NCBI RefSeq assembly: GCF_000350225.1
Contig: NW_005178973.1
Span: forward strand, 1-64,000
Direction of reading: 5' to 3'
Length of the DNA: 64,000 bases
Origin: Chondrus crispus
Lineage: Eukaryota > Rhodophyta > Florideophyceae > Gigartinales > Gigartinaceae
Of the stretch, positions 33,814 through 44,986 are shown piece after piece (the stretch's first letter is position 1; every line of letters begins with the position of its first letter). Position numbers and translations under genes: made by a program. The notes beneath the pieces are model-generated. The model did no database searches, had not been told where the DNA came from, and was given only the letters and a program-made list of their open reading frames with translations.

Positions 33814-35064
33814 TTAGATTCCCATCAATGCCCTTGTGTAGAATCTCCCAGACGGGCTTACTAAGCCGCGTGGTGATAGAACTACCCCAGACTGGTGTGC
33901 AACAGCTAGGAAGAGCGTGCATGCCGTCAGCACTGAAGCTCGGTTTGCGAATTCAGTATTTGATACTGTTGTAGTACTGCTTACTAAACTTAGCACTTCA
34001 CAGAACGTTCGCCGCCAGTATCGCATCCTGGAGGCGCAAGAGATATTATTTGAGTTCTCAGCGACGTGGTTCATCATCGTTGACGTTGTTCTGGAACCAA
34101 AAGAACATAGAAACCCCAGCGTAGTCAAACCAGTTCCGTACGCCCCGATAAGTTTGTAAGACGAGAGTAGTGCGATAGCAACCAGCAAGGCCTGGAGCGC
34201 TGTAACAATTAAACCATTAGTAATTGCTTGGATAATAGCCTTTGACAAATTGCCACTCTGGACAAATGCAGTAACTTTAGCGGTAGGGAGAGCAGTCGCT
34301 GATGTGAAATGATCACAAGTGATTCCAGTCATAGTGGCCGCCAAGAGCACTCCCAAAATGAGACATCCAAACAAGCGCCACGACGTCGAGTTTGCATTTC
34401 CAAGACTCCTTCTTGACACGGTCATCGGCCGATAATGATCCATTTTCAGTACACCTCCTTGTGGCACCGGGACGGGATTCACCTCTTCGCCGCCCGAAAA
34501 GTTCAAATACTTCTCTCCGCACTGTCCACTGGAGCGGTCGAGTGCCATTCTCTGGACTTTCACCTTTCCAAGCCCTTGGTAACTCTGAAATTCTGACAGT
34601 GGGCCGAAGAAACCAAAGCATAAAGCAGCTGACGCAGCAATAAACAGGACATATCCGATGACGTAGTTGCGCCGCATCGTTATCCGTACGCCACGAATAA
34701 CACAGAGTGCCTAACTTTCGTATGAAACAGCATACTTTCCATACAGCGGATAAACAGTGCAAACAAGTGATACGAGAATACCGATGGCAACGATAACAAA
34801 AGGAAGGGCAACAAACGCCGAGTTGGATCCCCACGTCCTCAAATCGTGATATTTCATGTACAGATTATCCTCTTTGCATATGTACGTTGCGTAGGACAAT
34901 CTTTGGGGATATCCAAAGGGCCCACAGACCTGGTCGACGTAGAGATGATTAAATACGCACATAGCGAGCGAGTTGCGATAAAAGAAGGGAAGGCTTGTCT
35001 CAAGAATGGCAGTACCAGCCACGGCGCTGGCGATAGAAGCGAAGGTATCACTTGCCGTACCCAC
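33814..35064 (-). pseudogene. Multi-pass membrane protein carried by the CACTA-like element
   Basis: Two adjoining minus-strand frames of 117 and 287 codons look like parts of one protein. The first has FVALPFVIVAIGILVSLVCT; the second starts with YVIGYVLFIAASAALCFGFF and has WRLFGCLILGVLLAATMTGI and AIIQAITNGLIVTALQALLV, followed by another hydrophobic stretch. At least five membrane spans are likely, with Cys-containing loops and NST/NLS glycosylation sites. I do not recognise the family, and no viral or envelope hallmark is visible. The predicted membrane protein at 19.39 kb has a similar style but no clear sequence match by eye. One interruption is present. Confidence 0.55.
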
Positions 35065-36152
35065 AATGGCGCCGAGTCCGGAGCTTGCATATGCAGCGAT
35101 GAGGTGAGCATCTTGGTGAGAAGTTAGATCGCCGGCGTATCGGCGGAACAGAAGAGGCGACTAGGCGAATCGCGGTGGAAATGCTAGGAAAACTCTATGC
35201 TGTGGATCAAGTCAGATTGAAGGGCGTGGTCGGGGTCAAGGTCGAGGTCGGGGTTGGGGGGCTGTGTGCAGGGCGGGTGGGACTGAGACTGGGGATATGC
35301 CAGCTCGACGGATCGATTGGGCATCTTCGATTCAGCCGCGGCAGAGGGCGAAGCGCGGAGGGAGGAAGGAAGCGTGCAATTCAAATCCACGTACAAATTG
35401 GACGTTGTCAGTAAGAAGTGAGCGGGCTCTGTCACCTTTGGGAAGGGTGGAGGTGGATAGAGCGGCTATGGTCCAGGGGCTCATCGTGTGTGGCATGGCG
35501 TTGAAGAAAAGATTGATGTCGGGGGAGATGGCATCTTCCTTGACGCGGATCAACTAGATATGCGCACCCAGAGCGCGACAGCAGCCGCCGCGTCGCCTCG
35601 CTGTCTTTTAGCAGAGCTTGATGCACATCCAGGGTCCCGGAAGGTACTTGCGAAGCGCCGGTTGGTATGGCGGCGCGCGCCAAGCGCGTGGTGTAGCGCA
35701 CCGCGCGGCACGGGACCGAGCGCGACCGCCGCGCTAGCGACAGCGGGCGGTGCACAAAAAAATTATCTTAATTTGAATGATCCGAAAATGGTTCCATTAA
35801 ATAATCAAATTGAGTATGCCACCGCACACGAGGTGGGACGGTGATGCCAGCAGCCTCAATCGGAGGAGCGGGGGCGTGGAGCAGGCATACACTCTCAAAA
35901 CACTCCTGAGTTTTAGAAAAAATTACCATTTACTACTGTATTCCCCAGAAATTACTCGACATGATTCTTCTAGGGGAAAGTTCAGCAGATGCAAACGGAA
36001 CTCAACTTGCCACCCATCCCTGGTTCCACACCGAACATTCCCCAAACGACCTCTGGGTTGAGCCAGGGCGCTTTACCGAGAGCACCCATTTCGAAGCCAC
36101 CAACAACAAAAAGCGAGCTCCGAACTGTCGTCAACGGGTTTCCCTCGGTTTT
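35065..36152. other. Non-coding part of the CACTA-like element
   Basis: It lies upstream of the membrane-protein frame and downstream of the next accessory gene. It has a GC-rich block at about 35.64-35.75 kb with inverted CGCGCCAAGCGCG-type sequence, then AT-rich DNA. The minus-strand frame of the membrane protein stays open to about 35.13 kb, so its start may lie there. Confidence 0.45.
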
Positions 36153-38528
36153 TCATTTTTCGTGAGAAGCATTAACGTACAACAAAAGATCGAAGTCTAT
36201 GTCATCGTCCGAGCAGTCATCCCAGTCGCCGTCGCGATGAATGCGATCCCCGTAATGCCCAAAAATTGTGTTCGCTCTCGTCTCATTTGATCGGTCGTCT
36301 AACGCTTCGCAGTCTGTCTCGTTTGGCGGCGGTGTAGGTGAGCTAGCACACAATTTATAAAATTTTGCAGAGGACATCCGCAAGATTTGCGAATCAAGAA
36401 TATCCTTCTGCTTCGAGATTCCAGGAAGGAAGTCTTTGATTCTTAGACGGACAACTGTGCTTCCCCTCTGAAACGATTCTGTCTCTTGGCTGCAATCGGA
36501 ATCAGCATCTGGGCAATTCGGCGGAGATGAGGAGCGGTTCTTTCCAGAGATTGTCTCATCAATCTCTCCCGCAAATTCTATTTCCCCATCACTCTCGTGC
36601 TCTTTTGCCAGTACTGTCTTTCTAGGCACATTTCGTATGTTTCGGGATCGATTAGGATGATCAATATCTTTGAGGGTCGATGGCATGTCAAGGTGACTGC
36701 GTCTATTAATGACATCTATAACAAACGTCCTAAACAACAGAGCCGTTCTGTAGACCGTTCTCAAAGATGCCGCGTGGCTTGAAAGGAAACCTTCGACGCT
36801 TTCGGCTTGCATGAACGCAACGTGGAAGTTAATGGCAATTTTGGCAAGGTTGACACTGCGGTGCATTTTCTTATATTCAGCAAGCTGGAACCCCTTCTTC
36901 TGTCCACCGTTCTTCAGTAGACCGTCTCCGACCAAAACTGAATGAGTGAGAAGGACCTCCAGTTCAAGGCGGGAAGAAATGATCTTTTGCAATTCCTCCA
37001 TATTCCAAACATTTGCATTTGGTACTTCTTGAGTCATTGCGCATGCAATGTAATCTGCCTGATTATAATCATGCCCTGGGTACTTGAATGCAAGAATAGG
37101 CTGACCAAATTCAACTGGTATCCCTCTACTCGTCTCCCATAGTCTCAATGCAAACCCTATATCCTCGTAGAACCGCTTCTTACTGTGCACACGTGACTCT
37201 CTCAAAAATTCCGTAGCCATGGAATACACGTTGTGAGCGATGTAAAGGCTCTCTCTCCCTTTTGCTGTATGGATATCACTCTTTTCCAGTTTTGCTTTGG
37301 TTTCAACAAGCAGACGAGTCTTGCATATTGTTCTTCGATTGACATAACGCGGGTCAAGCCAGTAGAGCGCCACGGGGCTTGCGGACCTCACCCCATTATT
37401 CAATGCGCTTTGAACGATTGGAACTGCTGCTTCACCATTTTTCCCCGAGTCGCCAGGCGTAATTTTTAATCGCTATGCGGCACTCATCTTGAAATGGGCA
37501 GCTGCAAAAACTTTTCTCACGAAACGAAACTTGAAGTCGCAATGCACCCGAGCAAGTCCCTTCCCGAACGCCTCCTTTGTGGAATTCTTCTGGTGTCCGT
37601 ACAAGAAAGCCGACATGGCCAAGTGCGTGTGAGCAATAGTAGTGCCTAACGACCATGTGTGCTCCATTAGGTAAGAAACCGATTCGGATAGCACTTCTGA
37701 CAGTAGTGTCGCGTGAAAGACTTGAGCAACCTGATGCCTGACCGTCCAGTTCTCCTTTTCCACGACCTCTTTAAAAGCCCACTTTGAGGTATGAGATGGG
37801 ACTTTCTTCAACTTTGACGCCGAAAGAGCTCCTGGGCCGTTGCGTGCTGATAGAGCCAGTAGATCCTTGATTTCCTCCTTCATTTCCAGAATCACTTCTC
37901 TTTGACATCCAAATTTCATGTCAAGCTCATCCAATCGATGGAGTAGTGACGTTTGCATGTTGGATAGGAACAGCCGAACAGCACCCATTCCATTTCCAGC
38001 CATATTGATTGGTCCAACATTAGCCATGGCGTTGTCCCGATTGGGTCGCGGATCTGTATCCATCACAGGAGCTTCTGGACACTGCGTACGCACACAAATT
38101 GACTTTCTAGCCTCTTTTTCGCCACCAATATCTTCTCGATTGATATTCTCATTTCCATTTCCAGTTTGAGCAATAGGTGTACATTCATAATTCGATGGAG
38201 GCTGCGTTTCCATGTCGGAAAAGTTTGCATGAGGGCCCTTATCACTTCTACTACGGTTGCTTGGCCTATGTTGAGGTGGATCACCTGCAAACGGGATGTT
38301 CTCTTTGTCGCGATCGTCATGTTGATGTACATTACCACATTCGTTTCGATCTGGCATGAGATTTGTGATTTCATTTTCATTTGTCCCCGATCGAGGAAAA
38401 ACTGAGTTCAAATGTGCCACGTTTGTTCTCCTCTTTGTATTTCCGCCTTCCTTGACAGTACCACCGCTCTTCCTCTTTCCATTTCGCTTGCTTCTCGCTG
38501 CTCCTGACCGTTGAAATTGCAAAGGCAT
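36153..38528 (-). pseudogene. CACTA-like accessory protein A, possible DNA-binding or coiled partner
   Basis: From ATG 38528 the N-terminal 110 residues are basic and disordered (RSGAARSKRNGKRKSG). A possible coiled coil follows (RLDELDMKFGCQREVILEMK), then a conserved-looking helical region (LMEHTWSLGTTIAHTHLAMS, FLYGHQKNSTKEAFGKGLAR). A second part (36153-37403) in the same frame continues with VEFGQPILAFKYPGHDYNQA and ends in an acidic tail (DDCSDDDIDFDLLLY). The join is interrupted once. Total about 790 codons. No known domain recognised; a second transposition protein, like TnpA of plant CACTA elements, is a plausible role by position only. Confidence 0.55.
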
Positions 38529-38780
38529 TGCACACTGAACGCCTATTCCAATAACTATGTATCAAGAAAGGCTGCGCGAACGATTTTTGTGCCACCGCCA
38601 GGAACGCTTGGCCATTGTTGTTCGGATGAAAGGTATTAATGGTCTAGTTGTTTCAAACGTTTTTGTTTTCGGTTTCCCGCGAGCAGAGCAACGAAAACTT
38701 TTAGCTTTTGCAGTTTTGAAAATACACTACATGTTAATATCTGCCTAGTTTGTTGGAATTATTTAAAAACAAGTGAACAG

Positions 38781-40351
38781 TTGCTTTGTGTAATGATCTC
38801 TAGATCCCTCACTTTTCGGAGTGAGACAGAAGGACTGCAGCACGCGTTCACCACATCGCGGAGTTACGCGCTATTCTGTATCAAGATGGAAAACTTGGGA
38901 AGGTCTAATTCTGCTAGTCGCAAGCGGCCACGCCCAAGACGATTTGGGCGGAAAAAGAAGAACCGATTCGAATGGGACACTAGCAAAGACACCCGGATGA
39001 AAACCGACTCAGAATCTGGGGTTGACGACTCCACTTCAAATTTTCAGCCAATTACTTTGGCCAAGGAATTGTTCACGGAACATCAATTTCGATCTGAAAG
39101 TCTCGACAAGAATGCTTCGGGAGACAGAAAAATGAGCTACAGCACAAAACCGGTCGAGCTGGATGAAGGGTACTTCCAGGGTCACACGTGTGGTCACACA
39201 GACTCTACAGGTCAATCTGCCATTTTCTCAGACCCCAACTGTACTCATGTTCAGGCCCCTGAATCTTTCAATGAGTCAGAGCATATACCCCATCTCCAAC
39301 AAGAATTCGACTACACAAGCGTTGAAAGCTTACCAGAACCAGAATGCAACTCATGTTTAAGCGTTAATCGTCCCAAAACAAGTTTTCAATCTTGGCAAAG
39401 ATTGGTAGCCGTGCTCGCTGTGACCGGAACAAACAGGCTAACTTCGGATCAGTACGAGTTTTCAGAAATACAATTAATTGGGCCTTGCAGTCGTACGCTC
39501 CAAGGGAGAAACTTCTTCCGTCTTTCTCCACAATCCAGCGTTACATTTTTCCGAGCGTGCTGCGCAACAACTTCCCAGAGTGCAAAATTTTCAATCTGCC
39601 CGTGAATATGAACAAGGCGGGTGCACGAGCATCGATTTTGAAAAAAGTACATGCAATAGAGGCTCGTAAGTCAGGGCAAGCGTCATTACCACCGGCCGAT
39701 GAAGACCTACCGAAGGCGGCTGTTTTGATCATTAATCCTAGTGCTTGGGTTGAAATGGACGTGTCTTGTAAACCGACATGGGACTTGCTTAAATTGGGCA
39801 CTGTCGCCGAGAGCAAATTGGATTTGGCATGCCCATATTTCAATACTATCGCAAGAACTCCTATCGTTTCAGAGCGAAGTGACATTCTGGAAAGGCCGCA
39901 CTTTGCTATTTTTTCGGCAAGATCACACAGCAATTATTGTGAAAACTTTCTGATACCTGGACAGAACGTGACTGTCGTTCTTGATTCACCAGATGATCAG
40001 GAGTTTTATGAAGGTGATTGTATCGATGAGCTGGATGGTGTGATAGGGGAAACTAAGCTAGCTCGTTCGGTCGATAATGTTCCAGAAAGAACTCTGGATT
40101 CTGTACAAACAGCGCCTTCCAACGAAAATCGCTCAAATTTTAGAAATGGAAAACCATGGGAGCCTGGTGACATCTACACCCTCTTTCATCCAAGGTCATA
40201 TCCAAATTATCTCTGTATGATAATTCATAGAAGGGGGGCTACTGCGCATCTGGTGCTAAAGTCGAGCTCGTCTGGATCCCAAGGACGACATCGTCTCTCT
40301 GTGGAACGCAAAATGATCATCAACAGCACATGGCGCGTCAAACTATTTTAA
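38781..40351 (+). pseudogene. CACTA-like transposase, N-terminal part
   Basis: A likely start is ATG 38886 (MENLGRSNSASRKRPRPRRF), which opens a strongly basic segment that could be a nuclear signal. Two overlapping frames then cover a region with FQSWQRLVAVLAVTGTNRLT, VRVFRNTINWALQSYAPREK and PSFSTIQRYIFPSVLRNNFP, and later NGKPWEPGDIYTLFHPRSYP. The residue run is continuous across the two frames, so at least one frame change separates them near 39.45 kb. It overlaps the catalytic frame by 22 bases. Confidence 0.65.
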
Positions 40352-42723
40352 AGATCACGGCGCATGCGATCTCGAATGCCCAAGTCACGAAAGGCCCTGC
40401 CTTTCACAAAGACGATGAAAATCGTGGTGCATCAAAGAGACGTTGCACATTAGGAGAAGAAACATGCCAGTGTACGCTCTCTCAAAGATCTATTCTCGGC
40501 AGCAACGCTAGATACTTCGTGTACCGCGTCTTGCTTTATTCAGATGGCTTCAATCAGTACAAGGAAAAACAGGGGTCCGCCGGAGGCATACACATGCTCC
40601 CGCTTAACTTGCTACCGGAGCACCGTAGATCACGCCGATCAGTCAGGTTGTTGGGACTTACTCCACCTGGAGTGAACACAAGCGACGTGCTTCACCTTAT
40701 CACTGACGATCTTTTTCGTGCAGCAACGGATGGAATACATACAACTGACGCAGAGGGAAATCCTGTGGTGGTATACATTCAGGTCATTGGATATATCGGA
40801 GACTTTTTGGAAATCGCTCACGTGTCCGACCTACTAGGTCATAATGCTGACGCTGCGTGCCACCTTTGCTTCTTTCGGAAGCAAAAAATAAATCCGAACA
40901 AGTCCAGTAATGGATACACAACTGAACTAAGCAGCCGGAACTCTTCTTGCTTCCGCTCTGGCCCAAGAACGGAAGCCATTCGCCAGAGTACGCAGTCCGA
41001 GAATGAAAAGCTTCGCGAGTTGCAGTTTCTCGGCATGGCACCCTCTTCATCCGACAAAACAAGCAGACATCCGATGTTTTATCTTCATCGAAAAATGAAT
41101 GAGGCCAAAGAAAGTGGTAAAATACCAAAAGCAAAGTGTGGCCATCCTATATTCGATCCTTCTTTTGACCCTTATCGTTCCGTGCTTGTTGCACCTGACC
41201 ATTTGTTGGCAGGAAACGCCATAAACATTTTAACAACGTGCTTCCTCTCGATTGAATCTCATGAAAGCATTCGTCGCATTGATGCGATGGTATGTGAGTC
41301 CTTGAAAGCCAATATGCTTGTCACACAGGCTTCAATTTACGACGTTAAGAACAAAAAACTTCACACTACATCGATCAGTGGAACGTTCTCAATTCTGCTC
41401 GTTGCAGGTCATGTTTTCGCTGACGAGTTCGGGACGAGATCTACTACGCATCGTCTTTCTCCACAACCCTCATCTGCTCTCCAGGAAGCTGTTAATGTAC
41501 TGAGCATGCTCAAAGATCTAATTGCAAAAACCTATTTGTATCCAAAGATAAATGTCGATGGATACAAAGCTGTCAAAAACTTCAATCGTGGAAAAGGGTT
41601 TGATCGCTTAAAAGAACTTATGGATTATGCCTGCGAGTACGTGAAGGCATGCGATAGACTCTGTCGCATATCTGAACATGCCAAGAGGCATATAGACAAG
41701 CCAAATCTCCATCGCATCATTGAACTCTTCACTCACTCCATTCCTACGATGGGCCATGTCCGACATTTTTCAAAACTGCTGTTTGAGTGTGCTCATCAAC
41801 CCTTGAAACGTATGGTAGCTATGTCGAATCGTCGCGATCCGCAACTGCAATCGGTTAGGCATGTGCTTGCAGATGATTGGCAAAACAGGCTCGCGGCGAT
41901 TACACACAAGACTCACACAGAACATTCTGCTGATTTGGAGTCCCTCAAGCGATTCTTAGATGGAAAGCTACATACCCCCGCTAGTAGCAAGGCGACTGGC
42001 GAAAGGGAACACGTATCAGAATCAATATTTATACGTCCAGTAATGGAGAAACTGTTGTCAGAACATAACAGGACCACTTCAAATCGTAATAATTCGCATT
42101 GGAAGCCAATGCAACGCGATGGCAGGACAGATAAACAGCTCGAGTCACTGTTGGATAAAACTGTACTACCCCAAAATGATGGAAAACGTCGCGTGATGTT
42201 CTTCAGATTCGCCAGGAGGTATAAGAAGTTTATCGGTGGGTGCAAAACGTCATTCATGCCAGATATATGTGACAAAATCTCAACAGGAGATGCAGTCCAG
42301 GTGCTGGTGCATCGCTCTATGATTACAAGTTTCGTTTTATCTCTCCCGTCGACCTCAGAAATTCTTCAAAGTCCTGAGGACTACATTCTCTGTGTTTTTG
42401 CCATAGCTAAAATCTTAGAATGGGAGGATGAATCGACTGCCGGACCCGTTTTCAAAATTGGCCCTTATGCTTTTGTGTATAGGTGCAATCGCTACGGCGG
42501 CGGCTTTTTGCGAGTAGACGCAAAAGACGACTGTCATCTGTTGGAGCTCAACGCCAATTTGCGTCGAGTAGGTTTGATTCATGCTTGCTCGCTTTCAAGG
42601 GCAGCACCAGAGTGCAAAGTGAGTAATAACGGAGAACATTTTCAGCACGATGAAACATTGTTAGAGGGGGGCAACTTCTACTATATCACGAGGGAAATGG
42701 GTTATCCGCCTCGAATGGGGTAG
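40330..42723 (+). CDS. CACTA/Tnp2-like transposase, catalytic part
   Basis: 797 codons from ATG 40330. Signatures of the CACTA (Plavaka-like) transposase family are visible: VLLYSDGFNQYK with probable catalytic Asp72, GGIHMLPLNLLPEHRRSRRS, VRLLGLTPPGVNTSDVLHLI, a zinc-type CHLC at about residue 177, and FSKLLFECAHQPLKRMVAMS with probable catalytic Glu486 followed by His. The last 250 residues are less conserved and Ser/Lys-rich. A reading frame of this length without a stop suggests the insertion is recent. The protein would cut at the CAC...GTG ends. Family assignment is by recalled motif order, not by search. Confidence 0.7.
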   Translation: MARQTILKITAHAISNAQVTKGPAFHKDDENRGASKRRCTLGEETCQCTLSQRSILGSNARYFVYRVLLYSDGFNQYKEKQGSAGGIHMLPLNLLPEHRRSRRSVRLLGLTPPGVNTSDVLHLITDDLFRAATDGIHTTDAEGNPVVVYIQVIGYIGDFLEIAHVSDLLGHNADAACHLCFFRKQKINPNKSSNGYTTELSSRNSSCFRSGPRTEAIRQSTQSENEKLRELQFLGMAPSSSDKTSRHPMFYLHRKMNEAKESGKIPKAKCGHPIFDPSFDPYRSVLVAPDHLLAGNAINILTTCFLSIESHESIRRIDAMVCESLKANMLVTQASIYDVKNKKLHTTSISGTFSILLVAGHVFADEFGTRSTTHRLSPQPSSALQEAVNVLSMLKDLIAKTYLYPKINVDGYKAVKNFNRGKGFDRLKELMDYACEYVKACDRLCRISEHAKRHIDKPNLHRIIELFTHSIPTMGHVRHFSKLLFECAHQPLKRMVAMSNRRDPQLQSVRHVLADDWQNRLAAITHKTHTEHSADLESLKRFLDGKLHTPASSKATGEREHVSESIFIRPVMEKLLSEHNRTTSNRNNSHWKPMQRDGRTDKQLESLLDKTVLPQNDGKRRVMFFRFARRYKKFIGGCKTSFMPDICDKISTGDAVQVLVHRSMITSFVLSLPSTSEILQSPEDYILCVFAIAKILEWEDESTAGPVFKIGPYAFVYRCNRYGGGFLRVDAKDDCHLLELNANLRRVGLIHACSLSRAAPECKVSNNGEHFQHDETLLEGGNFYYITREMGYPPRMG

Positions 42724-42830
42724 TGTTTCGTAAGCAAGGTTTTGCGAATAGACCGATTTGGGAAGCCGATACAATCGCGATATACAGATAGTAAGCTACG
42801 GAAGAAAAGTGGCGAGCTGTACGTGAACCT

Positions 42831-44336
42831 CTAGGACGATTGCTTGTCCGATGTGAGGCACTTCAGAAGGATCTTTTGGGACACAGTTTGTCTGAACTCT
42901 GGAATTACTTGCTTTCCTCTTACGACAAGAGCCGGCCAAGAAAGTTCGATTGTGCCTCGAATTTCCACGGGCTCATAGAGAGACCTAGAAAGATTTCGCA
43001 AATGCTGAACCGATAGTCGCGACCATCTCAATTTAAAGACTGAATTACCAAACGGCGCACCATTTTCAATATCCACAGGATCAATTCCACATTTTTGCAG
43101 GCACTCTGAAATAGGGATGGAAATGCAACGTAGACCACTGCTGAACTTAAGATTAGTGCCATCAAAATGCATGTTTTCACGCCACAGCACGTCGCATTTT
43201 CCGTCTGTGATGGCAGAATGAAGGCTTTCTCCTATACGAAAGACAAATGGAAACTTATTTTCATCGTTTTCGGCGAGCGTTCCTCCTAGTATTCGAATAG
43301 CAGAGTCGTCCTGCAGGTCTCATCCACAAATTTTGCGTCCCTTGACGAGAAGTGACATGAGGTCTGAATGACTCGTTAACCCAACACAAATTTCCACCTC
43401 CCGCAATGAATCAAAGATAATTTCGAGGCCATCCACGGCCTGGCTCGGACTCTGCGTTTCAGCAAAGCTGGGCTGAAAGACAGCATTTGGGCATCTTGAT
43501 CTTGCGACTCTGGCAATCATTTCAAACTCTGCAAGAGTACAGTCCGCCGTCGATCGGAGCGCGGAGGTATAGCATACCCCAACAAAACGACCGCCGTCAT
43601 TCTCTACCTCTCTAAGTGCTGATCTGTATCGTGGAAGGCAAAGCGGCCTTTGGCAGCGCTGAACACTCTTATGACGCAAAAACCCGAGTATTCGGTCCGC
43701 TAGTATGTCACTCTGGCTCGCGCCACCGACGACTCGCGAGAATATTGTACCCTGAATTCCGAGCATCTTTTGCAACTCGTCTACCCTGATCTCCAGTAGT
43801 GAGACTCGCTCACTTTCACGTCGGGCATCGTTGGATCGGTCGCAGGATGCCTGTGTACTTGTCTTGAAATCACTAAAAGAGAGGGCACCACTATTAAGCG
43901 CACCTAACGGTTCCGTACCGTCCGATTGAAGACTTATGATTCTTTCAGTGGCAACTTGATTTGCCCTTTTGTAGAATCTCCAGCTGTGTGTAGTAGAATC
44001 ATTGCTCGTTTTAGAAATGTGCTCAAGCACGGATCCAGTAAACGTTGCGCGCATCGCCACTGCTTCATACCCATGCTTCGGCTCGTACCGCACCATTCCT
44101 GTCACACTGTCCCCTTCTTCTTGAATACCAGATACGTGCGCTTTACACCATACATTCTTCTTCGCAGAACCACTGCATCGTCTTGCTGTAGCGAGTTGTA
44201 TATGTAGCACCCATTTAACCTCCACCAATCCCTCCCTGATATGTTGCCTCATATTCAAGCAATTTGCTTGTTGGTGTACGGGCACTTCGATGGGGCATCC
44301 CTGGCACCTGCCACGACACACATAAGCCGTTAACAC
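42831..44336 (-). pseudogene. CACTA-like accessory protein B
   Basis: Two minus-strand pieces in the same frame (338 and 119 codons). Visible parts are a Cys-containing start (VCRGRCQGCPIEV), a central helical or coiled segment (RRESERVSLLEIRVDELQKM) and a C-terminal region (GIDPVDIENGAPFGNSVFKL, RSLYEPVEIRGTIELSWPAL). The start codon is uncertain because the frame stays open toward the right end of the element. One interruption lies between the pieces. It reads convergently with the transposase, whose stop is about 110 bases away. Family not recognised. Confidence 0.5.
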
Positions 44337-44565
44337 AATATATGCATGCCTCTTCTTCTTGTTTGACTAGAATATATATATATATATTATATATGTTTGA
44401 CAAAACGATTGGCTAAAAGAAGAGTTCCAGGTCTCCGAAAAATAATCGAAATTTTTGAAATCTCCCATGTGAAACACCATTGTATCGGATTCGCGCGCTG
44501 GACAATAAAAATACCGGTGGAACATAAAAGAACAGTGTTTTTCGATTTTATGCCTTTGCAGTGCT

Positions 44566-44639
44566 CTATCCTAACGCAGATGCCTATCAGTCATACCTGT
44601 CGCCCGTAAAATCCACACGCGAAGCCAGAAGTGGCTACA
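44566..44639 (-). repeat. Gypsy-1 right (5') LTR, right fragment
   Basis: 74 bases equal to 26175-26248 of the intact LTR; its left edge is the CACTA-like element with its CT duplication, and its right edge is repeat R after GCAG. Confidence 0.9.
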
Positions 44640-44986
44640 GCAGCCGCCTCTATGTTATTATTTCTAGCTAGCTGCTGCAGTTATGGTCACAATGCCGAGT
44701 CCCTAACACGCGTTTGCCCGCAGGTGTTCGCTTGCACGCCGTGCTGGCTTCTATTTGAGTCCGGGGCGTGCCCGCCCGACATTGTCTCATGCTCTACTAG
44801 TAGTGTGCCCCGAAATAGTCGTCATCCGAATGTCCCTTGGATCATCTACAATTGCTGCGGTGTCTTATGCGCTCGATAATTATCACAACTGTACTCAACA
44901 GACGTGGCCTTGACTTCAGTTGCCTTTTAGCAACTGAAGAAGGCGAGTACTGTGCACTGGTGGGCATACTGTATTGTTGAGGAAGG

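Larger units (their letters stand above)
32975..44563. mobile_element. Large CACTA-like DNA transposon with accessory genes
   Basis: 11,589 bases inserted in the Gypsy-1 right LTR. Ends are CACAGCAGGGGCAT on the left and, on the minus strand, CACTGCAAAGGCAT on the right. CT is present on both sides (32973-32974, 44564-44565), and removing the insert plus one CT restores the LTR apart from a single substitution. The transposase is on the plus strand (38.8-42.7 kb). Minus-strand accessory frames lie at 33.8-35.1, 36.15-38.53 and 42.83-44.34 kb. CACTA elements typically begin CACT(A/G) and duplicate 2-3 bases. Transposase and accessory frames each show about one or two interruptions, so the copy looks dead but nearly complete. 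Confidence 0.85.
25901..44639 (-). mobile_element. Ty3/Gypsy chromodomain element (Gypsy-1), nested
   Basis: LTRs are 25901-26248 and 32702-32974 plus 44566-44639, the second being split by an 11.6 kb CACTA-like insertion. Lengths are 348 and 347 bases with eight substitutions and one T-run difference (~2.3%). GCAG lies on both outer sides as a 4-base target duplication in repeat R. Minus-strand gag and pol occupy 26.28-32.59 kb, with another foreign segment at about 30.56-32.34 kb. Without inserts the element is about 5.3 kb. It has several breaks in pol. Confidence 0.9.
20577..44802. repeat. Repeat R, copy 2, dispersed over 24 kb by nested insertions
   Basis: The R pieces are 20577-21113, 25866-25900 and 44640-44802. 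Between the first two lies a Copia element, and between the last two lies Gypsy-1 with its own inserts. Joined in order they correspond to R copy 1 at 13.43-16.12 kb, which proves the insertion sites. At the Gypsy-1 site GCAG occurs on both sides. Confidence 0.85.

Noticed and set aside
32975-44563. Polinton or other virus-like giant element
   Set aside because: No protein-primed DNA polymerase, packaging ATPase, protease or capsid-like protein was seen. The transposase motifs, CAC...GTG ends and 2-base duplication fit a CACTA-like transposon.
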